Shown here one piece after another: positions 37,762-46,055 of a stretch of DNA of 64,000 nt (positions are counted from its first letter, which is position 1; the number at the start of each line of letters is the position of its first letter). Source of the DNA: Streptomyces albiflavescens (GTDB taxonomy: Bacteria > Actinomycetota > Actinomycetes > Streptomycetales > Streptomycetaceae); assembly GCF_014645835.1 (NCBI RefSeq), contig NZ_BMMM01000016.1:186001-250000 (forward strand). The letters run 5' to 3'. The notes below the pieces were generated by a model, which did no database searches, was not told the DNA's origin, and saw nothing but the letters and a program-made list of their open reading frames with translations. The position numbers and the translations under genes are program-made.

Positions 37762-38988
37762 ATGAGCGCTGCAATCCCTCCCACCGAGCGCCGGGTCTCC
37801 GCCCGAGTCGGCGCGATCTCCGAGTCCGCCACCCTCGCCGTGGACGCCAAGGCCAAGGCCCTCAAGGCCGCCGGGCGTCCGGTGATCGGCTTCGGCGCGG
37901 GTGAGCCCGACTTCCCGACCCCGGACTACATCGTCGAGGCCGCCATCGAGGCGTGCAAGAACCCGAAGTACCACCGCTACACCCCGGCCGGCGGCCTGCC
38001 CGAGCTGAAGGCCGCGATCGCCGCGAAGACCCTGCGGGACTCCGGCTATGAGGTGGAGGCCGCCCAGGTCCTGGTCACCAACGGCGGCAAGCAGGCCATC
38101 TACGAGGCCTTCGCCGCGATCCTCGACCCGGGCGACGAGGTCATCGTCCCGGCGCCGTACTGGACGACGTACCCGGAGTCGATCCGTCTCGCCGGCGGTG
38201 TCCCCGTGGACGTCGTCGCGGACGAGACCACCGGCTACCGCGTCTCGGTCGAGCAGCTGGAGGCGGCCCGCACCGAGAACACCAAGGTGCTGCTGTTCGT
38301 CTCCCCGTCCAACCCGACGGGCGCGGTCTACACCCGCGAGCAGATCGAGGAGATCGGCCGCTGGGCCGCCGAGAAGGACCTGTGGGTCCTGACCGACGAG
38401 ATCTACGAGCACCTCGTCTATGGGGACGCGGAGTTCCACTCCCTGCCCGTGGTGGTGCCCGAGCTGCGCGACAAGTGCATCGTCGTCAACGGCGTGGCCA
38501 AGACCTACGCCATGACCGGCTGGCGGGTGGGCTGGGTCATCGGCCCGAAGGACGTCGTCAAGGCCGCGACCAACCTGCAGTCGCACGCCACCTCGAACGT
38601 GTCGAACGTCGCCCAGGTCGCCGCGCTCGCTGCCGTCTCGGGCGATCTGACGGCCGTCGCCGAGATGCGCGAGGCCTTCGACCGCCGCCGCAAGACCATC
38701 GTGCGCATGCTGAACGAGATCGACGGCGTGCTCTGCCCGGAGCCCGAGGGCGCCTTCTACGCGTATCCCTCGGTGAAGGCCCTCATCGGCAAGGAGATCC
38801 GCGGCAAGCGCCCCCAGGACACGGTCGAGCTGGCCGCGCTCATCCTGGAGGAGGCCGAGGTCGCGGTCGTCCCGGGCGAGGCCTTCGGCACGCCGGGCTA
38901 TCTGCGTCTGTCGTACGCCCTCGGTGACGAGGACCTCGTCGAGGGTGTCAGCCGGATCCAGAAGCTGCTGGCGGAAGCCCGCGACTGA
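37762..38988 (+). CDS. aspC: Pyridoxal-phosphate aminotransferase (aspartate type)
   Basis: 408 residues, fold-type I aminotransferase. The family signature GAGEPDFPTPDYIVEAA, the cofactor-stacking YWTTYPE, SPSNPTGAVY, LTDEIYEHLVY and the PLP lysine in NGVAKTYAMTGWRVGW are intact, as is the C-terminal carboxylate-binding Arg in LRLSYAL. It transfers the amino group between aspartate (or another amino acid) and 2-oxoglutarate. An in-frame ATG three codons upstream (37753) is an alternative start. It is divergent from tRNA-Trp/secE and ends at a terminator hairpin. Confidence 0.95.
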   Translation: MSAAIPPTERRVSARVGAISESATLAVDAKAKALKAAGRPVIGFGAGEPDFPTPDYIVEAAIEACKNPKYHRYTPAGGLPELKAAIAAKTLRDSGYEVEAAQVLVTNGGKQAIYEAFAAILDPGDEVIVPAPYWTTYPESIRLAGGVPVDVVADETTGYRVSVEQLEAARTENTKVLLFVSPSNPTGAVYTREQIEEIGRWAAEKDLWVLTDEIYEHLVYGDAEFHSLPVVVPELRDKCIVVNGVAKTYAMTGWRVGWVIGPKDVVKAATNLQSHATSNVSNVAQVAALAAVSGDLTAVAEMREAFDRRRKTIVRMLNEIDGVLCPEPEGAFYAYPSVKALIGKEIRGKRPQDTVELAALILEEAEVAVVPGEAFGTPGYLRLSYALGDEDLVEGVSRIQKLLAEARD

Positions 38989-39012
38989 CGTTTTCGCGCT
39001 CCACGCGTGTGT

Positions 39013-39044
39013 GCGGGCCGTTTCCCCTCGGGGAGACGGCCCGC
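39013..39044 (+). terminator. Terminator after the aminotransferase gene
   Basis: GCGGGCCGTTTCCCC pairs with GGGGAGACGGCCCGC (one G-U pair) around a minimal loop, 25 bases beyond the aminotransferase stop. Confidence 0.75.
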
Positions 39045-39117
39045 ATCTTCGTGCGAGCAAGACCACTAACGGGGAAAGCGCTACCGGGACAGCGGGAACG
39101 TACGGCAGGATCCTGGA

Positions 39118-40146
39118 ATGGAGCGCGCACGTGATCTCTTTGAACTGCCGAAGGCCCATCTGCACCTGCACTTCACCGGTTCGATGCGGCACACCACCCT
39201 GCTGGAACTGGCCGACAAGCACGGGATCCATCTGCCCGACGCGCTGACCAGCGGGGAGCCGCCCAAGCTACGGGCGACGGACGAGCGGGGCTGGTTCCGC
39301 TTCCAGCGGCTGTACGACGCGGCGCGGTCGTGCCTCAGAGACCCCGAGGACATTCGGCGACTGGTGCGCGAGGCCGCCGAGGAGGACCTCAAGGACGGCT
39401 CGGGGTGGCTGGAGATCCAGGTCGACCCGACGTCGTACGCGCCTCGTCTGGGCGGTCTGATCCCGGCTCTGGAGATCATCCTGGACGCGGTGGACACGAC
39501 CTCGCGGGAGACCGGACTCGGGATGCGCGTCCTGGTGGCCGCGAACCGCATGAAGCACCCGCTGGACGCCCGTACGCTGGCCCGCCTGGCGGTGCGGTAC
39601 GCGGACCGGGGCATCGTCGGCTTCGGGCTCTCGAACGACGAGCGGCGAGGCATGGCACGGGACTTCGACCGGGCCTTCGCGATCGCGCGGGAGGGCGGGC
39701 TGCTGTCCGCGCCGCACGGCGGCGAGCTGACCGGGCCGGCCTCCGTCCGCGACTGTCTGGACGATCTGGACGCCGCGCGGATCGGTCACGGGGTGCGCGC
39801 CGCCGAGGACCCCCGGCTGCTCAAGCGTCTCGCGGACCGCGGGGTGACCTGTGAGGTCTGTCCGGCCTCGAACGTCGCCCTGGGCGTCTACGAGAAGCCG
39901 GAGGACGTCCCCCTGCGCACGCTCTTCGAGGCCGGCGTCCCGATGGCCCTCGGCGCCGACGACCCGCTGCTCTTCGGCTCCCGCCTGGCCGCGCAGTACG
40001 AGATCGCCCGCCGCCACCACGGCTTCACGGACGCCGAACTCGCCGAGCTGGCCCGGCAGTCCATCCGCGGCTCGGCCGCCCCGGAGGACGTCCGCGCGAA
40101 GCTGCTGGCCGGGGTCGACGACTGGCTCAGCGGCCCGGCCGCTTGA
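39118..40146 (+). CDS. add: Adenosine deaminase
   Basis: 342 residues of the adenosine/AMP deaminase family. The first metal motif appears as AHLHLHFTGS (His16 and His18), the general-acid region as PHGGELTG, the second His as RIGHGVRAAEDP, then CPASNVALG and the metal Asp pair in ALGADDPLLFG. The HFTGS version replaces the more usual HLDG/HLEG, so substrate preference might differ from adenosine; all catalytic positions are nevertheless present. It hydrolyses adenosine to inosine in purine salvage. Its end overlaps the end of the convergent next gene by 20 bases. Confidence 0.9.
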   Translation: MERARDLFELPKAHLHLHFTGSMRHTTLLELADKHGIHLPDALTSGEPPKLRATDERGWFRFQRLYDAARSCLRDPEDIRRLVREAAEEDLKDGSGWLEIQVDPTSYAPRLGGLIPALEIILDAVDTTSRETGLGMRVLVAANRMKHPLDARTLARLAVRYADRGIVGFGLSNDERRGMARDFDRAFAIAREGGLLSAPHGGELTGPASVRDCLDDLDAARIGHGVRAAEDPRLLKRLADRGVTCEVCPASNVALGVYEKPEDVPLRTLFEAGVPMALGADDPLLFGSRLAAQYEIARRHHGFTDAELAELARQSIRGSAAPEDVRAKLLAGVDDWLSGPAA

Positions 40147-40804
40147 AGTGGGCGTACGGCGGATACGGCTGGAAACCGATCACGACCTCGGGGCTGCGGC
40201 AGGTGCCCGCGTCCTCCTGCAGCTCGCCGGAGATCGAGGTCATGAAGGCCGCCTTCCCCTTGACCACACCCTTTTGGCGCGGTCCCCAGCCCGCCGCGTA
40301 CGAGAAGGCCGTGGCCGCCGAGGCGAAGACGTCACGGCTGCCGATCAGGAAGAACGTCCGCGCGTGGCTGCTGTGCCGCAGCAGGTCCCGCATGTCCGTG
40401 CGGTGGCGCCGCCGCTGCCAGGCCTCGGCGTCGCGCGCGGTGCGGGCCTCGTCCGTGCGGACGGTGAGCGGGGTGCCGTGTGTCAGCCTGCGGCGCAGTT
40501 CCGGCCATGTGCTGGGGCGCAGGCCCGCCGAGTGATGGACCAGGACGAGGTCGACGAGGTCGGGGCAGCCCACGTAGGGCGGGGGTCCCTCCCGTAGGGG
40601 CACATGCACGATCGTGTGCCTGGAGTAGGCGGCGAAGGAGAACAGGCCGGCGAGCCGGTTCAGCCCGTCGTGGTCGCCCATCAGCATGCCGAGCGAGACC
40701 TCGGGGTCACGGAGCGAGGTGTGGCGCAGCGGTGTCCGGGGCTGCACGACACGGTGCTCGTGCGGGCCGGTACGGGGCCTGAACTGGCGGAGTCTCAGCC
40801 GCAC
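40127..40804 (-). CDS. Conserved hypothetical protein
   Basis: 225 residues from a GTG at 40804. I do not recognise the family. It is Arg-rich (many RR pairs) with a HTIVHVPLREGPPPYVGCPDLVDLVLVHHSAGLRP core that has a strand-loop pattern, and a C-terminal segment AFSYAAGWGPRQKGVVKGKAAF. No signal peptide or membrane segment. Codon use is typical of the region. It ends inside the end of the convergent adenosine deaminase gene (20-base overlap) and is followed upstream by a TetR gene on the same strand 30 bases away, so it may be co-transcribed with that regulator. A later ATG near residue 40 is an alternative start. Confidence 0.7.
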   Translation of the reverse strand: MRLRLRQFRPRTGPHEHRVVQPRTPLRHTSLRDPEVSLGMLMGDHDGLNRLAGLFSFAAYSRHTIVHVPLREGPPPYVGCPDLVDLVLVHHSAGLRPSTWPELRRRLTHGTPLTVRTDEARTARDAEAWQRRRHRTDMRDLLRHSSHARTFFLIGSRDVFASAATAFSYAAGWGPRQKGVVKGKAAFMTSISGELQEDAGTCRSPEVVIGFQPYPPYAHFKRPGR

Positions 40805-40834
40805 TTGGGATGCCTCATGACCCCAGGGTGATCG

Positions 40835-41464
40835 TCAGGCCGGGTCACCGGCAAGCGAAATACCGCGCAGGAGTGTGCGGGCGACTGCGGGGGCGAAGCT
40901 GTCCACGGGCGGCGGCGTGCCCTCCGCGGTCGCGTCGTACGCGAAGGCGCGCTGTGCGCAGGCACCCATGAGCAGTGACGCGGCCGCGAAAGTGTCGGCA
41001 TAGGGATGGACGCGCCCCGCTCGCTGTTCCACGCGCAGATACGCGGCCACACCCTTGATCGGCATGTGGGCGCCCGCACCCATCTCGCGCATGGCGTCGT
41101 CGTGGCGGCGCTTGAGCTGCGTCTCCGCGTACAAGGAGGCGGCGATCGGAAAGCTCTGCTCGTAGAAGAGGGCCGCCTGGCGGGCGATCTCCGTGAGGTT
41201 CTCCTCGACGGTGTACTTCTCCGGCTCGGACATGAGTCTGTCCAGCAGGGGGCCCAGTGTGGGCAGCCGCTCCTCCAGGACGCGGATGAACAGCTCTTCC
41301 TTGCTCGCGAAGTACTTGTAGAGCGCCGCCTCCGAGCAGCCCGCCGCCTTGGCGATCTCCTTGGTGGTGGCACGGGCGAGGCCGACGGTGAGCATGAGCT
41401 CGTGCGCCGCGTCGAGGATGCGGATCCGGGCCGGTTTCTGCTGCATGGGAGCCAAGGATTCCAT
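40835..41464 (-). CDS. TetR-family repressor
   Basis: 209 residues from the ATG at 41464 (a TTG at 41479 and an ATG at 41446 are alternatives). The N-terminal helix-turn-helix reads ILDAAHELMLTVGLARATTKEIAKAAGCSEAALYKYFASKEELF, the classical TetR pattern. The C-terminal ligand domain is helical. It is divergent from an NAD(P)-binding protein gene, and two inverted repeats in the 111-base gap look like its operators, so it probably represses both itself and that gene. The inducer is unknown. Confidence 0.93.
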   Translation of the reverse strand: MESLAPMQQKPARIRILDAAHELMLTVGLARATTKEIAKAAGCSEAALYKYFASKEELFIRVLEERLPTLGPLLDRLMSEPEKYTVEENLTEIARQAALFYEQSFPIAASLYAETQLKRRHDDAMREMGAGAHMPIKGVAAYLRVEQRAGRVHPYADTFAAASLLMGACAQRAFAYDATAEGTPPPVDSFAPAVARTLLRGISLAGDPA

Positions 41465-41490
41465 GGCCGGTCCAATCAAGCTTGACGGGT

Positions 41491-41510
41491 GGGTGAGTAC
41501 TTACTCACCC
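41491..41510. promoter_or_regulatory. TetR operator 1
   Basis: GGGTGAGTACTTACTCACCC, a perfect 9+2+9 palindrome in the gap between the TetR gene and the divergent NAD(P)-binding gene. The GTGAGTA-TACTCAC core is shared with operator 2. Confidence 0.8.
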
Positions 41511-41524
41511 TAGGGGTATGCACC

Positions 41525-41542
41525 GGTGAGTGAATACTCACC
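41525..41542. promoter_or_regulatory. TetR operator 2
   Basis: GGTGAGT-GAAT-ACTCACC, a second palindrome with the same half-site as operator 1, 34 bases further towards the NAD(P)-binding gene. Confidence 0.75.
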
Positions 41543-41575
41543 CACCCGATGGACCCACTTGAAGGGGAGCACACA

Positions 41576-42208
41576 ATGAAACTCACCGTTTTCGGCGCCA
41601 CCGGAGGCATCGGCCAGGAGATCGTCAGGCAGGCGCTGGACTCGGGCCACCAGGTCACGGCCGTCGTACGGGATCCCGCGCGACTGACCGTCACGGGTGT
41701 TGGTCTGGAGGTGTTCCGCGCGGACCTGAAGGACCTGGAGCCACTGCGTGCGGCGGTCGCGGGCCGGGACGCGGTTCTCTCCGGGCTCGGCGCCCGCAGC
41801 CGCAAGGACGCCGGGGTCGCGGCCCGGCTGACCCGCACGGTGCTGGGCGCCATGGAGGCGGAGGCGGTACGACGGCTGCTGGTGGTGAGCGCGGGCCCGG
41901 TCGGCCCCGACCCGGAGGGCGCCGCACTCGTCGACCGCGCCATGCGCGGCCTGATCTCGGGACTCCTGAAGGACGTCTACGCCGATCTCAAAGAGATGGA
42001 GGACGAGCTCGCCCGAAGCACGACGGACTGGACGGTCGTACGTCCGCCGCGGCTGCAGAACAAGCCGGTGACCGGCTCGTACCGCACAGTCGTCGGGGGT
42101 TTCCCGCTCAAGGGCCGGTTCGTCGCGCGCGCCGATGTGGCCCACGCGATGCTGGCGATGATCGACGACCCGGGGACAGTGAAGCAGGGCGTGGGCGTCG
42201 CCTATTAG
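41576..42208 (+). CDS. NAD(P)-binding Rossmann protein (NmrA/atypical SDR)
   Basis: 210 residues. The nucleotide-binding loop is FGATGGIGQEIVRQAL (G-x2-G-x2-G), followed by VVRDPARL and LLVVSAGPVG. DWTVVRPPRLQNKP is the usual atypical-SDR segment after the substrate site. The catalytic YxxxK is not evident, so it may be a binding protein or redox sensor, or a reductase of atypical mechanism. A GGGGAG site precedes the ATG. It is the likely main target of the divergent TetR repressor. Confidence 0.88.
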   Translation: MKLTVFGATGGIGQEIVRQALDSGHQVTAVVRDPARLTVTGVGLEVFRADLKDLEPLRAAVAGRDAVLSGLGARSRKDAGVAARLTRTVLGAMEAEAVRRLLVVSAGPVGPDPEGAALVDRAMRGLISGLLKDVYADLKEMEDELARSTTDWTVVRPPRLQNKPVTGSYRTVVGGFPLKGRFVARADVAHAMLAMIDDPGTVKQGVGVAY

Positions 42209-42213
42209 GCGCC

Positions 42214-42265
42214 GATGCCTGGCGTCGATGCCTGGCGTCGATGTCCGGCATCGATGTCCGGCGCC
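42214..42265 (+). repeat. Four tandem 13-base repeats
   Basis: Four contiguous copies of GATGYCYGGCRYC (two GATGCCTGGCGTC, one GATGTCCGGCATC, one GATGTCCGGCGCC), starting six bases after the stop of the NAD(P)-binding gene and between it and the convergent murB. Confidence 0.85.
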
Positions 42266-42301
42266 GATGCCGAAAAGCGCGCGTCCCTCCGTGGAGCCCC
42301 G

Positions 42302-43357
42302 TCAGAGGCTGACGCCCACCGTCACCGGCTCGTTGACCAGCGTGATCCCGAAGGCGCCACGGACGCCGGCGACCACCTCACGGGCCAGGGCGAGGAGGTC
42401 CTCGGTGGTGGCCTCGCCCCGGTTGGTGAGGGCCAGCGTGTGCTTGGTGGAGATCCGGGCGGGCCCGCTGCCGTAGCCCTTGGTGAAGCCCGACTTGTCG
42501 ATCAGCCAGGCCGCGGAGGTCTTGGTGTGGCCGTCGCCCGCCGGATACGCGGGCGGCACGGCGTCGGCGCCGAGCCGATCCCGCACGCGCGCGTGGAACG
42601 CGGCGAGCTCCTCGTCCGTGAGGATCGGATTGGTGAAGAACGACCCGGCGGACCACGTGTCGTGGTCCTCGGGGTCGAGCACCATGCCCTTGCCGGAACG
42701 CAGCTTGAGAACGGTCTCGCGGGCCGCGTCCAACGGCACCCGGTCGCCGGGCTCCACGCCCAGCGCGCGAGCCGTCTCCGCGTACTTGATCGGCGCCGAC
42801 AGGCCCTCCGCGTCCTCCAGCCCGAAGCGGACGCGGAGCACGACATGTCGCTCGGGGTCGGCCTTGAAGCGGCTGTGGCGGTACGAGAAGGCGCACTCGG
42901 CGTTCGTCAGCGTGACCGTCTCACGTGTCGTCCGGTCGTACGCGATCACTTCGGTGATGGTCGACGACACTTCCTGCCCGTACGCGCCCACGTTCTGGAT
43001 CGGGGTCGCGCCCGCGGAGCCGGGGATCCCGGCGAGGCACTCGATACCGGCGAGCCCGGCCTCGACGGTGCGGGCGACCGCGTCGGTCCACACCTCGCCC
43101 GCCGCCAGCTCCAGCCTCGTACCGTCGAGGGCGAAGCCGCTCGTCGCGATGCGCAGTGCGGTCCCGGCGAATCCCTGGTCGCCGATGACGAGGTTCGAGC
43201 CGCCGCCGATCAGCAGCAGCGGCGTACCGGCGTCGTCGGCCTCGCGCACGGCGGCGATCACCTCGGCGTCGGTCGTGGCGGTGATCAGCCGGGTCGCCGG
43301 GCCCCCGAGCCGGAAGGTGGTGAGCGGGGCGAGCGGAGCGTCGTGGAGTTCCTGCAC
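42302..43357 (-). CDS. murB: UDP-N-acetylenolpyruvoylglucosamine reductase
   Basis: 351 residues from the GTG at 43357, chosen because it gives the standard N-terminus VQELHDAPLAPLTTFRLGG; the upstream frame is not conserved-looking. FAD-binding features PLLLIGGGSNLVIGD and GIPGSAGATPIQNVGAYGQEV are present, as is the catalytic-Ser region WSAGSFFTNP and the C-terminal SAAWLIDKSGFTKG. It reduces the enolpyruvyl group to make UDP-N-acetylmuramic acid for peptidoglycan. It is a type I-like MurB. No other cell-wall genes flank it. Confidence 0.96.
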   Translation of the reverse strand: MQELHDAPLAPLTTFRLGGPATRLITATTDAEVIAAVREADDAGTPLLLIGGGSNLVIGDQGFAGTALRIATSGFALDGTRLELAAGEVWTDAVARTVEAGLAGIECLAGIPGSAGATPIQNVGAYGQEVSSTITEVIAYDRTTRETVTLTNAECAFSYRHSRFKADPERHVVLRVRFGLEDAEGLSAPIKYAETARALGVEPGDRVPLDAARETVLKLRSGKGMVLDPEDHDTWSAGSFFTNPILTDEELAAFHARVRDRLGADAVPPAYPAGDGHTKTSAAWLIDKSGFTKGYGSGPARISTKHTLALTNRGEATTEDLLALAREVVAGVRGAFGITLVNEPVTVGVSL

Positions 43358-43498
43358 GGGCTCAAGAGTACGAGAAGGCCCGGGGGCACCCGGCCACCGG
43401 TGGCCACTCGGTACGGGAGATCGTGCCGGGCCACCGATGGGCACGGGCTACGGGATCGCGCCCGCCACCCCTGCGGGCGAGGCACGAGAGCGGCCCCG

Positions 43499-43562
43499 CC
43501 CGTCGGGGCGAGGCCGCTCCTTCTCGGGCTCGCCCGTCGGGGCGAGGCCGTTCCTTCTCGGG
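43499..43562. repeat. Direct repeat of about 31 bases
   Basis: A block beginning GCCCGTCGGGGCGAGGCCG and ending CCTTCTCGGG occurs twice, separated by three bases and differing at one position. It lies in the ~280-base gap between the convergently spaced murB and MFS genes, which otherwise shows no gene. Confidence 0.8.
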
Positions 43563-43639
43563 CGCGGTCCCATCGGACCGCCGCGCCGCCTGTGCCCGGT
43601 CGAGGGGCAGTCCGTCGGCGGACGCCGTCCAGGGAGGAC

Positions 43640-45079
43640 TCAGCTCAGCGCGGTCTCCAGAACCGGGGCGTCGGCCGAGGACGCCACAGGAGCCCCGGTC
43701 ACCGGGCGCCGCCGGGGCAGCAGCGACGCGGCCACCGCTCCCGCGCCGACCACCGCCGCGCCCACCCACAGGGCGGGCGAGAGCCCGTCCACGAAACGCT
43801 GCGCGGACTCGTAACCGCCCTGGGCCGAGAAGACCGAGGCCATGATCGCGACGCCGAGGGCGCCGCCGACCTCGCGGAGCGCGTTGTTGGCACCGGAGGC
43901 GATGCCCTGCTCGGACGGGCGGACGCTGGACATCACGAGGTTCGCGGCCGGGGCGAAGTACAGGGCCATGCCGATCCCGCTGATGATCAGGGCGGGGAGC
44001 TGGGCGGCGTACGACACGTCGGGGGCGACGATCAGGGCGAACCAGCCAAGCCCGACGGCCTGCAGCGCGAGGCCGACCGTGATGACCGGGCGGCCGCCGA
44101 TCCGGTCCGAGAGATATCCGGCGAGGGGGGCGACGATCATCGGCATGCCGGTCCAGGGGAGCATCCGCAGGCCTGCCTCGGTGGGCGAGTAGCCGACGAC
44201 GCCCTGCAGGAACTGGCTGAGCAGGAAGATCGAGCCGAACATACCGACGAACATCAGCAGGCTGGCGGCGTTGATCGCGGAGAAGGCGCGGCTGCGGAAG
44301 AGGCGCATCGGCAGCATCGGGTTCTTGTGGTGGATGCCGTGATGGACGAAGCCGGCGAGGAGCGCCCCGCCCGCGATCAGGCCGGTGAGCACGGGGGCAC
44401 TGGTCCAGCCGTCGATGTTGCCACGGATCAGCGCGTAGACGATGCCGAAGAGACCGCCGCTGGCGAGCAGGGTGCCGGGGACATCCAGAGGCGCGCCGGT
44501 GCCGTAGGACTCGGCGAGTCGCAGCCGGGCGAGCGGCAGCACGGCCAGCCCCAATGGGACGTTCAGCCAGAAGATCCACTGCCAGGACACATGTTCGGTG
44601 AGGCTTCCCCCGATGAGGGGCCCGGAGGCGACGGCGAGTCCGTTCACGGCGCCCCAAATCCCGTACGCCAGCCCGCGCTTGGCGGCCGGGACCGCGGCCG
44701 TCAGCAGGGTCAGCGTCAGCGGCATCATGATCGCCGCGCCGACGCCCTGGACCGCGCGCGCCGCGATCAGGGAGTCGATGCCGGGCGCCATGGCCGCGGC
44801 GGCGGACGCGCCGGTGAAGACGGCGAGTCCGCCGAGGAAGAGCCGCCGACGGCCGAATCGGTCGCCGAGGGCCGCGCCGAACATCAGCAGCACCGCGAAG
44901 GTGAGCGTGTACGCGCTCACGGTCCATTCCAGGTCGCCCAGCGCTCCCCCGAGGTCCTTGCGGATGGAAGGCAGTGCGGTGGTGACGACCAGATTGTCGA
45001 GGGCCGCCATGAATCCGGCGACGCTGGTGATGACGAGGGCCCAGGCGGCTCCTCCGCGACGTGCTGTCTGTTGTGACAT
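43640..45079 (-). CDS. MFS transporter, DHA2/EmrB-type drug exporter
   Basis: 479 residues with about 14 predicted membrane helices. Motif A appears as GAALGDRFGRRRLFLGG after helix 2, and the N-terminal helix-1 motif is AALDNLVVTTALPSIRKDLGG, both typical of the DHA2 proton-drug antiporters. The shape and length fit EmrB/QacA-like exporters. A GTTAGT-N8-ACTAAC operator directly upstream and a TetR gene on the same strand with the same operator indicate repression relieved by a substrate drug. Substrates are unknown. Confidence 0.93.
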   Translation of the reverse strand: MSQQTARRGGAAWALVITSVAGFMAALDNLVVTTALPSIRKDLGGALGDLEWTVSAYTLTFAVLLMFGAALGDRFGRRRLFLGGLAVFTGASAAAAMAPGIDSLIAARAVQGVGAAIMMPLTLTLLTAAVPAAKRGLAYGIWGAVNGLAVASGPLIGGSLTEHVSWQWIFWLNVPLGLAVLPLARLRLAESYGTGAPLDVPGTLLASGGLFGIVYALIRGNIDGWTSAPVLTGLIAGGALLAGFVHHGIHHKNPMLPMRLFRSRAFSAINAASLLMFVGMFGSIFLLSQFLQGVVGYSPTEAGLRMLPWTGMPMIVAPLAGYLSDRIGGRPVITVGLALQAVGLGWFALIVAPDVSYAAQLPALIISGIGMALYFAPAANLVMSSVRPSEQGIASGANNALREVGGALGVAIMASVFSAQGGYESAQRFVDGLSPALWVGAAVVGAGAVAASLLPRRRPVTGAPVASSADAPVLETALS

Positions 45080-45108
45080 CGCTCCCCCAGGAGTGATCGT
45101 TATCGATG

Positions 45109-45128
45109 GTTAGTTATTGCTGACTAAC
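45109..45128. promoter_or_regulatory. TetR operator upstream of the MFS gene
   Basis: GTTAGT-TATTGCTG-ACTAAC, a 6+8+6 palindrome 30 bases before the MFS start. The same half-sites and spacing recur in front of the TetR gene. Confidence 0.8.
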
Positions 45129-45171
45129 TTTCGAGGTCATAAAAAGGCGCCGATCTTCACCTTCCCTGCCC

Positions 45172-45741
45172 CTACTTCTCCAGCGAGCCCGTGATCCGCG
45201 CCGACGGATAGAGCCCCTCCCAGACCCGGTGCTCGGGCGGAAAGGCCATGGCCACCAGGCAATTGATGAGCATTCCGTACGCCATGAAGTTCGCGGTTTC
45301 CCCCACGTCCGCCCCGAGCGGCACGTGCACCGCGTCCCAGAGCCGCATCCAGCCGGCCCGCACCGCCTCGCCGAACTCGCGGTCGCCGGCCTCCTCGGCC
45401 GCCGCGACCGCCACGTACGTCTGCATCTGCATGAGCAGCAGCTCCGGCTCCTGCTCGATGACCTTGACGTACGCGTTGCCCATGGCGTGCAGGGCCTCTT
45501 CACCCTCCAGCCCTTGCGAAGCCTCCTCGAAGGTGCGGCGGAAGAGCTCCATGCAACGCTCGGTCGCCGCGAGGAAGATCGCCTTCTTGCCCGGGAAGAG
45601 CCGGAAGAGGTATGGCTGAGAGACGCCCACACGCCTGGCGATCGCCTCGGTCGACGTGCCGTGGTAGCCACCCCGGGCGAACTCGCTCATCGCCGCGCGA
45701 ATGACGCTCTCACGCCGCTCTTCTGCGCTCATCCTGACCAT
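45172..45741 (-). CDS. TetR-family repressor of the MFS gene
   Basis: 189 residues. The helix-turn-helix is VIRAAMSEFARGGYHGTSTEAIARRVGVSQPYLFRLFPGKKAIFLA. The C-terminal half is a helical effector domain (QEPELLLMQMQTYVAVAAAEE). The ATG at 45741 lies only a few bases from the operator, so the mRNA may be nearly leaderless; an in-frame ATG at 45732 is an alternative. Regulator and exporter share strand and operator, a classic local repressor-pump pair. Confidence 0.93.
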   Translation of the reverse strand: MVRMSAEERRESVIRAAMSEFARGGYHGTSTEAIARRVGVSQPYLFRLFPGKKAIFLAATERCMELFRRTFEEASQGLEGEEALHAMGNAYVKVIEQEPELLLMQMQTYVAVAAAEEAGDREFGEAVRAGWMRLWDAVHVPLGADVGETANFMAYGMLINCLVAMAFPPEHRVWEGLYPSARITGSLEK

Positions 45742-45748
45742 GCGAGTA

Positions 45749-45770
45749 AGTTAGTACTCAATCACTAACT
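45749..45770. promoter_or_regulatory. TetR operator upstream of its own gene
   Basis: AGTTAGT-ACTCAATC-ACTAACT, a 7+8+7 palindrome that extends the MFS operator half-site by one base on each side. It begins eight bases from the TetR start codon, indicating autorepression. Confidence 0.8.
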
Positions 45771-45840
45771 ACGTCAAGGGGGTTCGGAGAGAGGCGGAAC
45801 GGCCCGCCCACGAAGATCGTTGGTGCCGGTAGGGGGCATC

Positions 45841-45991
45841 ACACCCGTAAGGGGCGCCCCACACCCGTAAGGGGCGCCCCACAATGGAGAACGCCCCTTA
45901 CTTCACGTACTGCGCACTACTTCACTTCCCGCACTGCGCACTACTTCGCTTCCAGCGTTGCGCACCAAGTCACTTCACGCACTGCGCACAA
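45841..45991. repeat. Composite repeat region downstream of the Had-like gene
   Basis: Two identical 20-base copies of ACACCCGTAAGGGGCGCCCC (45841-45880) are followed by an inverted copy of the GTAAGGGGCG core at 45892-45901, able to form a 10-base stem. Then about four ~24-base units carrying CTTCRC...TGCGCAC follow (45901-45991). No gene is supported in the surrounding gap (45742-46055). Confidence 0.75.
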
Positions 45992-46011
45992 CTTCGCGTG
46001 CTACGCGCCAG

Positions 46012-46051
46012 GCAGCACAACGCAGCACAACGCAGCACAACGCAGCACAAC
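46012..46051. repeat. Four tandem 10-base repeats
   Basis: Four perfect copies of GCAGCACAAC end four bases before the stop of the MaoC-like gene at 46056. Confidence 0.9.
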
Positions 46052-46055
46052 ACAC

